NCBI GenBank assembly: GCA_044226045.1
Contig: JBGAHR010000009.1
Coordinates: 1-64,000, forward strand
Length of the DNA stretch: 64,000 nucleotides
Source: Endoryza sp044226045
Lineage (GTDB): Bacteria; Bacteroidota; Bacteroidia; Chitinophagales; Chitinophagaceae
Reading direction: 5' to 3'
Position numbers and translations under genes: made by a program. Below the pieces are notes generated by a model, which was given only the letters and a program-made list of their open reading frames with translations, was not told the origin of the DNA and did not search any database. Every line of letters starts with the position of its first letter. Within the stretch, counting starts at the first letter, position 1. Below, in pieces: positions 8,675-16,824 of this stretch.

Positions 8675-9319
8675 TTATATCTCCAGGTCAAAAGCGGAGA
8701 GGTTTCGAAAATGACCGTTGAGTTTTACTTTTTCCTTGAGTTGTTCCATTTCCATCAGCATCGGAAGCACTTTCTGCAAATGTCTTTTCAGGTATTCCTG
8801 TCGTTGGATCTCTCGCCACAATCCCAGTACTTCATATTCCTCTTCGAGAGAGAGACCGGCATGATGCGCGACATCGTAAGAACGAAGGTCTGTTTCGGGC
8901 TTTTTAAAATCCTTGCTGATATTCAAAAGACGATGCAATTCCTTTACGCCCTTCACCACTTTTTGCATCAGCTCACGGTCGCCCATGTCTTCTTCATTGT
9001 CGGGATAGGTGACAATAGCGCCACTGTATAATTTTTCAGGAACAGATTTGATCACTTCCAGCACGCGGAAAATCCTGATACCGGCTGTTCGGATATCCAT
9101 CTCGCCATTTTCATAGGTCTGTACCACATCCTTCAGTTCTACCAGTGTTCCCAGCTCTCCTACTTTGTTGCTGATGACGGTGGGTATTCCAAACGGTTTT
9201 CCACTCTCCTTGCATTCATTGATCAGTTGTTTATACCGCGGTTCGAATATGTGCAGGTGCAGTTTTTCGCCCGGATAAACCACGATACTAAGGGGGAATA
9301 TGGGAATGAAATTGGTCAT
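8675..9319 (-). CDS. Lon-protease substrate-binding (LAN) domain protein
   Basis: The 214-residue protein starts MTNFIPIFPLSIVVYPGEKL and continues HLHIFEPRYKQLI, the hallmark of the N-terminal substrate-binding domain of Lon (PF02190). No AAA+ or protease domain follows, so it is a stand-alone domain protein. The ATG at 9319 was chosen over an upstream start at 9367 because the family begins exactly at this PIFPL strand. The C-terminal half is helical and basic (LKRHLQKVLPMLMEMEQLKEK). Its function is unknown. It lies 29 nt upstream of coaX on the same strand. Confidence 0.85.
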   Translation of the reverse strand: MTNFIPIFPLSIVVYPGEKLHLHIFEPRYKQLINECKESGKPFGIPTVISNKVGELGTLVELKDVVQTYENGEMDIRTAGIRIFRVLEVIKSVPEKLYSGAIVTYPDNEEDMGDRELMQKVVKGVKELHRLLNISKDFKKPETDLRSYDVAHHAGLSLEEEYEVLGLWREIQRQEYLKRHLQKVLPMLMEMEQLKEKVKLNGHFRNLSAFDLEI

Positions 9320-9404
9320 TTCTTTTCGTGCCTTCAAAAATACGACCCGGCTTGCAGCTTTCGACAAATTTTTTCGAACGTTTTAATTGTGCACCTTTGC
9401 GTGG

Positions 9405-10208
9405 ATGCCATCTGTGTCATTAGTCATAGCTACTTACAACTGGCCAAAAGCACTGGCTTGTTGCCTCGAAAGCGTACTCAGGCAGTCACGCTTTCCCGAT
9501 GAAGTAGTGATTGCCGATGATGGGTCCGGGTCCGACACGCGCGAGGTGATCGAAGCATTCCGGAACAAGACCAGCATTCCGGTTCAACATATCTGGCACG
9601 AAGACCATGGCTTTCGGCTCGCGCATATTCGTAACAGGGCCAATGTGGCCGCGAAACACCCGTATATCATACAGGTCGATGGAGACCTGATCCTGCATCG
9701 CCATTTTGTAAAAGATCATGCCGAAGCTGCCAGCCCGCATTGTTTTATCGGTGGCAGTCGTGTATTGCTTGATCCGGAACTCTCTGCCTCCATCCTGGAA
9801 AAAGGAAAAGCGGATCTTCATTTTTATTCAACAGGTATCCATAACCGGTTTAATGCGCTGCATTCGGCTTTTTGGGGAAACCTGTTATCAGCTATTGTTA
9901 AGACCAATAACGCCTTCAATATTCGCGGCTGTAACATGAGTTACTGGAAAGATGATTTTGTTCGTGTGAATGGTTACAATGAAAACTATACCGGCTGGGG
10001 CAGGGAAGATACCGATCTTGTATTCCGGTTCTATCATAATGGTTTGAAAAGAACTTTTTTTAAACTAAGAGGGGTAGCCTGGCATCTCTGGCACAAGGAG
10101 GCCGACCGAAGCGAGCTGTTGAAAAATGATTCCATTCTCGAAGAAACCATTCGAACAAAAGCGGTTCGTACCTCACCCGGCGCGGATCAATACCTTTCTG
10201 TCAGTTAA
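9405..10208 (+). CDS. Family 2 glycosyltransferase
   Basis: The 267-residue soluble GT-A fold protein has MPSVSLVIATYNWPKAL at the N-terminus, DEVVIADDGSGSDT (~residues 34-47), and QVDGD (~95), which supplies the acidic metal-binding motif. The C-terminal GWGREDTDLVFRFYHNG and HLWHKE match the galactosyltransferase-like C-terminal domain (Glyco_transf_7C). The start at 9405 removes four unlikely residues. A TTTGCG box lies 6-9 nt before the ATG, so the transcript may be nearly leaderless. A second glycosyltransferase begins 10 nt downstream. The acceptor is unknown. Confidence 0.88.
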   Translation: MPSVSLVIATYNWPKALACCLESVLRQSRFPDEVVIADDGSGSDTREVIEAFRNKTSIPVQHIWHEDHGFRLAHIRNRANVAAKHPYIIQVDGDLILHRHFVKDHAEAASPHCFIGGSRVLLDPELSASILEKGKADLHFYSTGIHNRFNALHSAFWGNLLSAIVKTNNAFNIRGCNMSYWKDDFVRVNGYNENYTGWGREDTDLVFRFYHNGLKRTFFKLRGVAWHLWHKEADRSELLKNDSILEETIRTKAVRTSPGADQYLSVS

Positions 10209-10218
10209 ATCAGTTTCC

Positions 10219-11088
10219 ATGAAGATTTCCGGATTTACCATCATCAAGAACGCCATTAAAAACGACTACCCGATCAGGGAAGCCATCCTGTCCATACTAC
10301 CCGTGGTGGATGAAATGATCGTGTCCATTGGCGATAGCGAAGACGATACCGAAGGGTTGATCCGGTCCATCGATTCTCCCAAAATAAAAATCTTTCATTC
10401 GGTGTGGGATCCCACTATCAAAACCGGCGGATCGATACTGGCTGTTGAAACCAATAAAGCATTTGAACACCTGTCGGCGGACAGCGACTGGGCTTTTTAT
10501 ATCCAGGCAGATGAAGTTTTACACGAGAAATATCATTCGGTGATCAGGCAAACCGCCGAAAAATACAAGGATGATCACCGGGTGGAAGGACTGTTATTTG
10601 ACTACCTGCATTTTTACGGCACTTACGATTACGTGGGTGACAGCCGCAGATGGTACCACAAGGAAGTCCGCATCATCCGCAACGATCAAAACATCAGCTC
10701 CTATAAAGATGCCCAGGGTTTTCGACGTCATGGTCAAAAATTGGCGGTCAAGCCGGTACAGGCGGCCATCTATCACTATGGCTGGGTGAAAAGCCCCGCA
10801 CAAATGTTGCAAAAGCAAAAAAATACCGTAGGATTCTGGTCCGACCAGGAGGAATGGAATAAAACAATCCAGGCACAGCAGGTTTTTGATTATTCCGATT
10901 TCGATTCATTGGAAAAATTTACCGGCACGCATCCATCGGTCATGACTAAACGAATAAAAGACCAGAACTGGCGGATTGATTTTGATATCCAACAAAAAAA
11001 ATTTTCCCTGAAAGACCGGGTGCTTTACTGGATTGAGAAGAAAACAGGAAAAAGACTGTTTGATTTCCGAAATTACCGGTTGATATGA
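10219..11088 (+). CDS. Family 2 glycosyltransferase-like protein
   Basis: The 289-residue protein starts MKISGFTIIKNAIKNDYPI. It has VVDEMIVSIGDSEDDT (~residues 30-45) and IQADEVL (~95), which substitutes for the usual DxD. YLHFYGTYDYVGD and RWYHKEVRIIRN are typical of the Bacteroidota glycosyltransferase group with this start. The ATG at 10219 follows the preceding stop by 10 nt, and the two genes are probably co-transcribed. Its donor and acceptor cannot be told from sequence. Confidence 0.85.
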   Translation: MKISGFTIIKNAIKNDYPIREAILSILPVVDEMIVSIGDSEDDTEGLIRSIDSPKIKIFHSVWDPTIKTGGSILAVETNKAFEHLSADSDWAFYIQADEVLHEKYHSVIRQTAEKYKDDHRVEGLLFDYLHFYGTYDYVGDSRRWYHKEVRIIRNDQNISSYKDAQGFRRHGQKLAVKPVQAAIYHYGWVKSPAQMLQKQKNTVGFWSDQEEWNKTIQAQQVFDYSDFDSLEKFTGTHPSVMTKRIKDQNWRIDFDIQQKKFSLKDRVLYWIEKKTGKRLFDFRNYRLI

Positions 11089-11131
11089 CCTCAACCATTA
11101 TCTTTCCATCAAATTAGCGGGAGAAAAATAC

Positions 11132-12040
11132 ATGTGGCAGGCACTTTCCGATAAAATACAGGCAGGCGATATCAAATCGCTGGCTCGTGCCATTTCGCTG
11201 GTGGAAAATGAAGTGACGGGTTATGAAGCATTCCTCGCAGGACTGCCGTCAAAGATACCTGCTGATGTGCCGGTCATTGGCATTACGGGACCTCCCGGCG
11301 CGGGTAAAAGCACCCTCACCGATGGATTGATCGGCGAACTGGTAAAAAAGGGTAAATCCGTGGCAGTGCTTTGCGTGGATCCTTCCTCACCTTTTAACCT
11401 CGGCGCTTTATTGGGTGATCGGATCCGGATGAGTGAATGGTACAACCATCCGAGGGTTTTCATCCGTTCACTGGCCTCTCGTGGCGCTCTTGGCGGATTG
11501 CACCCAAAGATCATCGAGATCACGGAACTGCTGAAGCAGGCATCGTTCGATTATATCCTGGTGGAAACCGTTGGTGTGGGGCAAAGCGAAATTGAAATTG
11601 CCGGCCTGGCCGACAGCACAGTGGTTGTTCTCGTTCCTGAAGGGGGAGATGAAGTACAAACCATGAAAGCGGGCCTGATGGAAATCGCCGATATTTTTGT
11701 GGTGAATAAGAGCGACCGGCCCGCTGCCGATCTTTTTGTCAAAAATCTCCGGGCGATGCTGGCTCCCGCCTTCCAGAACCACTCGCAGGAAATCCCCATC
11801 ATCAAAACGGTGGCTTCGCAAAAACAGGGACTTGAAATGCTTCTGCAAGCGATCGAGGATGGACTTGCCCGGCAGAGCGGCATCGATCGAAAATCCTGGC
11901 TTTATACAGAAAGGGTTTACCAGGTCATTCAGAAAAGAAGAATGGCCGATATCAGCAAGACTCGCTTGCGTTCTGAAATTGAACTGAAGCTGCAGGAAGG
12001 TCAGTTTAACCTGTATGCATTCAGCTTATCTTACCAATAA
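11132..12040 (+). CDS. meaB: Methylmalonyl-CoA mutase-associated GTPase MeaB
   Basis: The 302-residue G3E-type P-loop GTPase has GITGPPGAGKSTLTD as Walker A (~residues 49-63), CVDPSSPFNLGALLGDRIRM, the FDYILVETVGVGQSE switch region and NKSDRP as the G4 motif (~190). MeaB is the chaperone that protects and reactivates the cobalamin-dependent methylmalonyl-CoA mutase. It implies that the organism has that mutase and handles propionyl- or succinyl-CoA, although no mutase gene is in the window. It lies 43 nt after the glycosyltransferase pair on the same strand. Confidence 0.95.
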   Translation: MWQALSDKIQAGDIKSLARAISLVENEVTGYEAFLAGLPSKIPADVPVIGITGPPGAGKSTLTDGLIGELVKKGKSVAVLCVDPSSPFNLGALLGDRIRMSEWYNHPRVFIRSLASRGALGGLHPKIIEITELLKQASFDYILVETVGVGQSEIEIAGLADSTVVVLVPEGGDEVQTMKAGLMEIADIFVVNKSDRPAADLFVKNLRAMLAPAFQNHSQEIPIIKTVASQKQGLEMLLQAIEDGLARQSGIDRKSWLYTERVYQVIQKRRMADISKTRLRSEIELKLQEGQFNLYAFSLSYQ

Positions 12041-12060
12041 GCTAATACTCCCTTTCCATT

Positions 12061-14478
12061 CTACTCCTCCTCAAAACAACCGATCGGCGCACCGGGAGGA
12101 ATGGCCGCATGTTGTGTAGGTTTGGCCTTATCGGGCGATTTCATTCGCTCGAGGGCGAGTTCGAGATGTCCCAGGTAGGCTTCATCTTTGGTGATCTTTT
12201 TTTGTGCTTCGATATATGCTTTTAATCCGGCGAGCGCATGTACAACGGAGCTTCTCGCGGAAAAGGAAAGTCCTTCATCGATGGAAGAAGCCAGCAGGTA
12301 AGTGAGTAAGACTTGCTCTGTTTGCAACTGAATCAATCTTTGCAATCCATCGCGACGGGGCGCCTTCCAGGTGGCATTGATCAATCGCGTTGTCATCTCT
12401 CCCACTCCCAATCCGCCCCCTGCGGCATATTGCGCCATGCGATTGAGTCTTTCATCATTAAAAAGAAAAGAAAAAGGAAAATCGGCGCCGGTTTCTGCCG
12501 GAGCCAGGGCATCAAATGCCAGTCCGGTTCTTTTTTTGAATAATTCCCTGGTAAAATCGTAGCCGGCCGGTCGGGGCGGTATCAATCTGACAATGGTATC
12601 CGGAACAATCAGCTTTGCCGGATCGATGCAGTCGATCACGGCTTTCAAAGCCGCTTCCTGCATGGATTTGGGTAGTGCTTTTGTCACCAACTGGCCATCA
12701 CCTCGCAAGGCATAGGTGTAATTCATTCCGCCAACCAGTTTGGTTACCGCTTCCAGCTGGTAGCGGTGAAAGAAATAAACCGGGACCAGTGCGTCTTCCA
12801 GCATCGCCATGGGCATACCCGGACGGATATTCTTTTCACCGAAAGTGGACAGTGCTTTATCACGCACTTTCATGACTTCTTTTAACTCATCGATGGCATT
12901 GCTGCCATTGTCCCAGAGGTGTGCCTGTGGATGCAATCCTCCCGGAGCCCTCGCATCCCGGTCACTGATGAACTGAAGACCTTTTCGGGTAGCGGCCGTG
13001 AGAATATCATTGAGCGCTGCAGTTTCGTTGGTTCCCGCCGGAAAATCCTGGTAGCCCCAGGTGATAGCCACCTTATCCCACTCACCGATCTTGTTATCAT
13101 ACGCGTCGGACAGATCGATTTCACCGGCGGCATTCAATTTCACCAGGGGATGCGGGTAATCCATGACGCTCGCGCGTTGATTGACACTGGAGGCATAGTT
13201 GTGCATCAATCCAATCGTATGTCCCACCTCGTGAGCAGCCAGTTGTTTGAGGCGTTCGAGCGCCATTTTCAACATTTTGTCATTAACCGGAACCCCGTTT
13301 TCATACGGTGCCAGCAGACCCGCCGCGATCAGGTAATCCTGTCGTACCCGAAGCGATCCGAGGGTAACATGCCCCTTGATGATCTCGCCTGTTCTCGGAT
13401 CTACCACAGCTGCGCCATAGCTCCAGCCCCTTGTAGAACGATGAACCCAGTTGATCACATTGTATCTTACGTCCATGGGATCCGCCGAGTCCGGGAGCAT
13501 TTTAACCTGGAAAGCGTTCTTATATCCGGCTGCTTCAAAAGCCTGGTTCCACCAGGAGGCTCCTTCGAGCAGGGCCGAACGGATCGGCTCCGGTGTACCA
13601 TTGTCGAGATAGTACACAATTGGTTTTACAGGTTCACTGAGTGCGGCAGCAGGATCCTTTTTCTGGAGACGGTGACGAATGACAAAATATTTTTCGATGG
13701 GCTCAGATACCGGTGTGCTATAATCGAAAAATGAGGTTGGTATAAAACTGCTTCGCGGATCGAAGAGCCTGGGTTTATAGTTGTTGTCCGGCAGTTGCAC
13801 AAAGGAATGATGCATGCGCAGGGTGATTGCTTCGGAAGAAGGGGTGACGGATTGTACAAATCCACCCACCACGCCATCGCTGTTGGTGAAAGTAACCGAG
13901 GCTTCCATTTCTGTATTGAAAGGGAAATTTTTTGTCCGGGGCAGGTAGAGGGCGCTCCGGCCTTTATCGAGTGAATAACTGCCCTGTTGGCCGCGCCTGA
14001 GGCGGTTGGCAACCTGCATCGCATCCCTTAACACAAAATCAGTGGCGTCTACGAGTACCTTCTTTCCCGTCTCCGCTTCGATGGTAAAACCCCAGAGTGT
14101 CGATTCTGCAAAAGACTGCTGCAAGGCTCTTTTTTCCGCAGCATCATTGGTGAGGGCGCGATAGTTATAATTCGGTTCTATCATCAGTAGTTTTCTTCCT
14201 ACCCGTTGCAGTTTTACTATATGTGTGCCGCCCAGCAGTCCGCGATCGAGGCCTACATCATTTGAACCCAGGCCCGCCGGAAGAGATATTACATAGAGGA
14301 ACTCGGAATCCAGTTTGTCTGTTTCCAGCCAGATCTTGCCGGTATTATCATCCCAGTAAAAATTAATAAAGCCTTCCGTTTTACGGAGACCCGTTGTTTT
14401 TTCTTCGATGGTGGGGAGTTTTTGGGAGAAAGCCAGGAATGGCAATAAAAACAGCAAGAGGGAAAGGAGCCCTTTCAT
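12061..14478 (-). CDS. Secreted zinc-dependent metalloprotease (DUF5117/DUF4953 type)
   Basis: The 805-residue protein has a signal peptide (MKGLLSLLLFLLPFLAFSQK). Its zinc site HEVGHTIGLMH (~residues 413-423) follows the HExxHxxGxxH metzincin pattern. The upstream region (YDWDDNT-like strands, SYSLDKGRSALYLPRTKNFP) corresponds to the DUF5118/DUF5117 part and the centre and end to the DUF4953 part of a family widespread in Bacteroidota. No C-terminal sorting domain is visible. It probably degrades protein in the periplasm or outside the cell. Its stop lies 20 nt from the convergent meaB stop, with no obvious terminator between them. Confidence 0.88.
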   Translation of the reverse strand: MKGLLSLLLFLLPFLAFSQKLPTIEEKTTGLRKTEGFINFYWDDNTGKIWLETDKLDSEFLYVISLPAGLGSNDVGLDRGLLGGTHIVKLQRVGRKLLMIEPNYNYRALTNDAAEKRALQQSFAESTLWGFTIEAETGKKVLVDATDFVLRDAMQVANRLRRGQQGSYSLDKGRSALYLPRTKNFPFNTEMEASVTFTNSDGVVGGFVQSVTPSSEAITLRMHHSFVQLPDNNYKPRLFDPRSSFIPTSFFDYSTPVSEPIEKYFVIRHRLQKKDPAAALSEPVKPIVYYLDNGTPEPIRSALLEGASWWNQAFEAAGYKNAFQVKMLPDSADPMDVRYNVINWVHRSTRGWSYGAAVVDPRTGEIIKGHVTLGSLRVRQDYLIAAGLLAPYENGVPVNDKMLKMALERLKQLAAHEVGHTIGLMHNYASSVNQRASVMDYPHPLVKLNAAGEIDLSDAYDNKIGEWDKVAITWGYQDFPAGTNETAALNDILTAATRKGLQFISDRDARAPGGLHPQAHLWDNGSNAIDELKEVMKVRDKALSTFGEKNIRPGMPMAMLEDALVPVYFFHRYQLEAVTKLVGGMNYTYALRGDGQLVTKALPKSMQEAALKAVIDCIDPAKLIVPDTIVRLIPPRPAGYDFTRELFKKRTGLAFDALAPAETGADFPFSFLFNDERLNRMAQYAAGGGLGVGEMTTRLINATWKAPRRDGLQRLIQLQTEQVLLTYLLASSIDEGLSFSARSSVVHALAGLKAYIEAQKKITKDEAYLGHLELALERMKSPDKAKPTQHAAIPPGAPIGCFEEE

Positions 14479-14516
14479 TTTCAGTCAGTTTTGTCTGCCT
14501 AAGATACACAAACTGA

Positions 14517-14708
14517 CTCCCTGGCAAACAGCAATTTTGATAAACAGGGAGCCTGCCTGGCTGATCCGGGGCATCTTCAGGGAACAAATACCAGGAATAG
14601 CTGCAACAGACAACCCTCGTTCTCTGCTTCCTGGTATTAGGGAGGATGGCTTTAAAAGCAGCCTAGGTTGTAATATTTTTATCATTTTATCGGATTTTTT
14701 CCGATAAA
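14517..14708. other. Structured intergenic region with three inverted repeats
   Basis: Three inverted repeats stand between two minus-strand genes. CTCCCTG (14517-14523) pairs with CAGGGAG (14545-14551). AATACCAGGAA (14587-14597) pairs perfectly with TTCCTGGTATT (14628-14638). TTTATCGGA (14686-14694) pairs with TCCGATAAA (14700-14708) around five T. On the minus strand all three would lie in the leader of the metalloprotease mRNA. They could be terminators, a structured leader or a small repeat; none has a convincing U-tract. Confidence 0.5.
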
Positions 14709-14868
14709 TGACTCAAAATTTTACAACATTTCACAACAAACAGGCATTCGGCTTACCAATAAAAGAGAATTGGTATTTGCCAGTTGGAAAAAAGATGCCG
14801 GGTCAATTAATAACTGAGAAACTTGTTTGAATGGAAAGTTTTCTAAAGATTGAGGGAGTGTACAATAC

Positions 14869-15090
14869 TTACTCTTGGCTGTTCTGCCGGTACCAGCGAT
14901 ACCCGATATAACCCATCATCAATAACGGAGCTGCTGCCAGGTAAACGATGGCTCCATTGAGGGCTTTGGCAGGTTTTTCACCCAATTGCTGGGCTGTTTT
15001 ATTACAAATGGCACATTGCGCTTCCGATACCAGCGGAGTGATCGTAACCAGCAGGAAAGCTACTGCCAAACTCATCCACCACTTTTTCAT
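14869..15090 (-). CDS. Small membrane protein with CxxC, function unknown
   Basis: The 73-residue protein has an N-terminal signal-like segment (MKKWWMSLAVAFLLVTITPL), a short exported loop with the pair CAICNK, and a second membrane helix (IVYLAAAPLLMMGYIGYRWY). The two cysteines could form a disulfide or bind metal. I recognise this layout in Bacteroidota hypothetical proteins but know no function. It appears to be a single-gene unit with about 50 nt to the next repeat block upstream. Confidence 0.7.
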   Translation of the reverse strand: MKKWWMSLAVAFLLVTITPLVSEAQCAICNKTAQQLGEKPAKALNGAIVYLAAAPLLMMGYIGYRWYRQNSQE

Positions 15091-15144
15091 ATCCTTTTGA
15101 ATTGAATAACAAAAGTAGTCAATTTTTGTTGTTTGGGGTGGTTG

Positions 15145-15375
15145 AAGCGTTTAACGTTTCAGGTTTATCGTTTCACGTTGGTTTGCGGTTTGCAGTTTAC
15201 GGTTTGCGGTTTCTCTTTCCGTTTCCCTTTCTGTTTCTGTTTCTGTTTCTGTTTCCCTTTCCGCTCTCGCTCCCACTCCCGCTCCGTTTACCACTCCCGC
15301 TCCGTTTACCGCTCCCGCTCCCGAATACATTCGTCATCCGCAATTGCATTGGCCCATTGACTAATTATCGAATTG
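15145..15375 (-). repeat. Composite intergenic repeat, copy D
   Basis: All modules run in minus orientation: GTTTAACGTTTCAGG and TTATCGTTTCACGTTGG, then TTTGCGGTTTGCAGTTT, then TTTCCGTTTCCC hexamers, CGCTCCCGCTCC hexamers, ATTCGTCATCCGCAATTG, and GGCCCATTGACTAATTATCG. The last module runs into the 3' end of the DUF4406 gene, so the final residues of that protein are repeat-encoded. Confidence 0.85.
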
Positions 15376-15739
15376 GCAAATTATTCTCTATTTCCTGTTC
15401 GGAGTAGAAGATGGTTTTGTTTCTTTTTCTGCCTTCATTTACCATTTCATCCGCCCCGGCCGAGGGACCGCCGATTCTTAGCACCGCATCGCAATGATCG
15501 AGTAACTGTATCGCTACCGGATGAAACATTTCGGTAAAAATCGGATCTCCCAGGCCGGTCGATCCGGCTTCTTCAATCAATGGCAGGGCCAGCCATTCGC
15601 CCAATACCGGAAGATGACCCATACGATAAATTCGAAGAGCTGATTCGGACATCAGTTTTACATTGGCGGCTATCTTTTCCGGCTGGTCGTTTGTACCCGA
15701 CCGATAAGGTCCGGCCACGAGGATCATGAGTGATTTCAT
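15365..15739 (-). CDS. DUF4406 domain protein (nucleoside 2-deoxyribosyltransferase-like fold)
   Basis: The 124-residue protein has MILVAGPYRSGTNDQPEKI at the start and GEWLALPLIE in the middle. DHCDAVLRIGGPSAGADEMV follows. This arrangement resembles the nucleoside 2-deoxyribosyltransferase-like families, including DUF4406 (PF14359). The acidic and glycine residues of that fold are present, but activity is unproven. An internal ATG at 15727 may be the true start. The C-terminal residues NLPIR are encoded by a copy of the intergenic repeat module, a sign that the repeat altered the gene end. Confidence 0.75.
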   Translation of the reverse strand: MKSLMILVAGPYRSGTNDQPEKIAANVKLMSESALRIYRMGHLPVLGEWLALPLIEEAGSTGLGDPIFTEMFHPVAIQLLDHCDAVLRIGGPSAGADEMVNEGRKRNKTIFYSEQEIENNLPIR

Positions 15740-15758
15740 GAGGGATTTTTTATGGTTG

Positions 15759-16056
15759 GCAGCTGGTTGGTTTCGCGTTTCAGGTTTATCGTTTCATGTA
15801 GGTTTGTGGTTTGCAGTTTGCAGTTTGCAGTTTGCAGTTTCTCTTTCTGTTTCTGTTTCCCTTTCCGCTCCCACTCCCGCTCCCGCTCCGTTTAACGCTC
15901 CCGCTCCCGAATACATCCGTCATTCGTCATCCGTAATTCGTAATCATCATTGGCTCATTGACCAATTGACGAATTGGCATATTGCATCCGTCATTCGTCA
16001 TCCGTAATTCGCAATCATCATTGGCTCATTGACCAATTGACGAATTGGCATATTGT
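15759..16056 (-). repeat. Composite intergenic repeat, copy E
   Basis: This minus-oriented copy has the order CGTTTCAGGTTTATCG, four GTTTGCA units, TTTCTGTTTCCC hexamers, CGCTCCCACTCC hexamers, then a CATCCGTCATTCG module followed by ATTGGCTCATTGACC. The last two modules are present twice in tandem (see separate entry). It fills the space between the DUF4406 gene and the response-regulator gene. Confidence 0.85.
15914..16055. repeat. 71-bp tandem duplication
   Basis: The segment 15914-15984 is repeated directly at 15985-16055. Both begin CATCCGTCATTCGTCATCCG and end GAATTGGCATATTG, and by eye they differ at a single base (AATTCGTAATC versus AATTCGCAATC). The duplication ends 4 nt before the stop codon of the LytTR regulator gene. 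Confidence 0.92.
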
Positions 16057-16059
16057 ATC

Positions 16060-16809
16060 TTAGAATCGAGAAAACAATTCCATAAACTCCTGTCGGCGGC
16101 TACGTGAGATACTTACCGTGGCATTGTCTTCCATCACCACATATCCGCCTTCTCCCCTGACGAATTTTTTAATTTTATTGAGATTGATCAGGTAGGAATT
16201 GTGAATCCGGAAGAAATCAGGACCCGCCAATGCTTCATCGATGTCTTTCAGCACTTTTGAAACGAGTACTTTTTTACCTCCCGCAAGGACTACCGCGGTA
16301 TAATTACTTTCCGCCTGGCAGTAAAGGATATCTGAAGTGGACACGAATATCATTCCGTCGCCCGTAGTGAGGGCGATTCGTTGTACGGTTGGCTTTTGCT
16401 GTGTATGGATATTCTGCAGCAGCAGTTCAATCTGCTCTTTGGAGGGTGTCGATTTTCTTTCTTCCAGCCGGCGAATGGTTTCTTTCAGGTCTTCCGGATC
16501 GACCGGTTTCAGCAGATAGTTGAGAGCGCTGTATTTAAACGCTTTGATGGCAAACTGATCATAGGCCGTGCAGAATACCACGTCGAAGAACAGCCGGTCG
16601 AATTGCTCCAGCATATCGAACCCGTTCATATGGGGCATTTCAATATCCAGGAATACCACGTCCGGTTTGTGCTTTTCAATCGCTTCCATTCCTTTCTCCG
16701 CGGAGTTGCACATCGCTTCGATCTGAACCTGCGGGCAATAGGTTTTCAGCAGCCATTCCATCATTTCGAGGCTGTTGCTTTCATCATCAATCAAAACACA
16801 TCTGATCAT
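16060..16809 (-). CDS. LytTR-family response regulator
   Basis: The 249-residue protein has an N-terminal receiver domain: DDES acidic pocket, phospho-acceptor aspartate in VVFLDIEMPHMNG at ~56, and KPVDPEDLK with the conserved lysine. A C-terminal LytTR DNA-binding domain follows (~145-249; RIALTTGDGMIFVSTSDILY, FFRIHNSYLINLNKI). It begins 15 nt after the stop of the sensor kinase gene, so the two form a two-component pair. In this family phosphorylation promotes dimer binding to direct repeats. Target genes are not evident in the window. Confidence 0.93.
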   Translation of the reverse strand: MIRCVLIDDESNSLEMMEWLLKTYCPQVQIEAMCNSAEKGMEAIEKHKPDVVFLDIEMPHMNGFDMLEQFDRLFFDVVFCTAYDQFAIKAFKYSALNYLLKPVDPEDLKETIRRLEERKSTPSKEQIELLLQNIHTQQKPTVQRIALTTGDGMIFVSTSDILYCQAESNYTAVVLAGGKKVLVSKVLKDIDEALAGPDFFRIHNSYLINLNKIKKFVRGEGGYVVMEDNATVSISRSRRQEFMELFSRF

Positions 16810-16824
16810 ATTTGCATTTTTAAA

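Noticed and set aside
12919..13734. 271-residue plus-strand frame antisense to the metalloprotease
   Set aside because: Antisense shadow; the minus-strand protein has a clear zinc site and signal peptide.
14408..14707. 99-residue plus-strand frame across the start of the metalloprotease gene
   Set aside because: Passes through three inverted repeats, lacks any motif and overlaps a signal peptide on the other strand.
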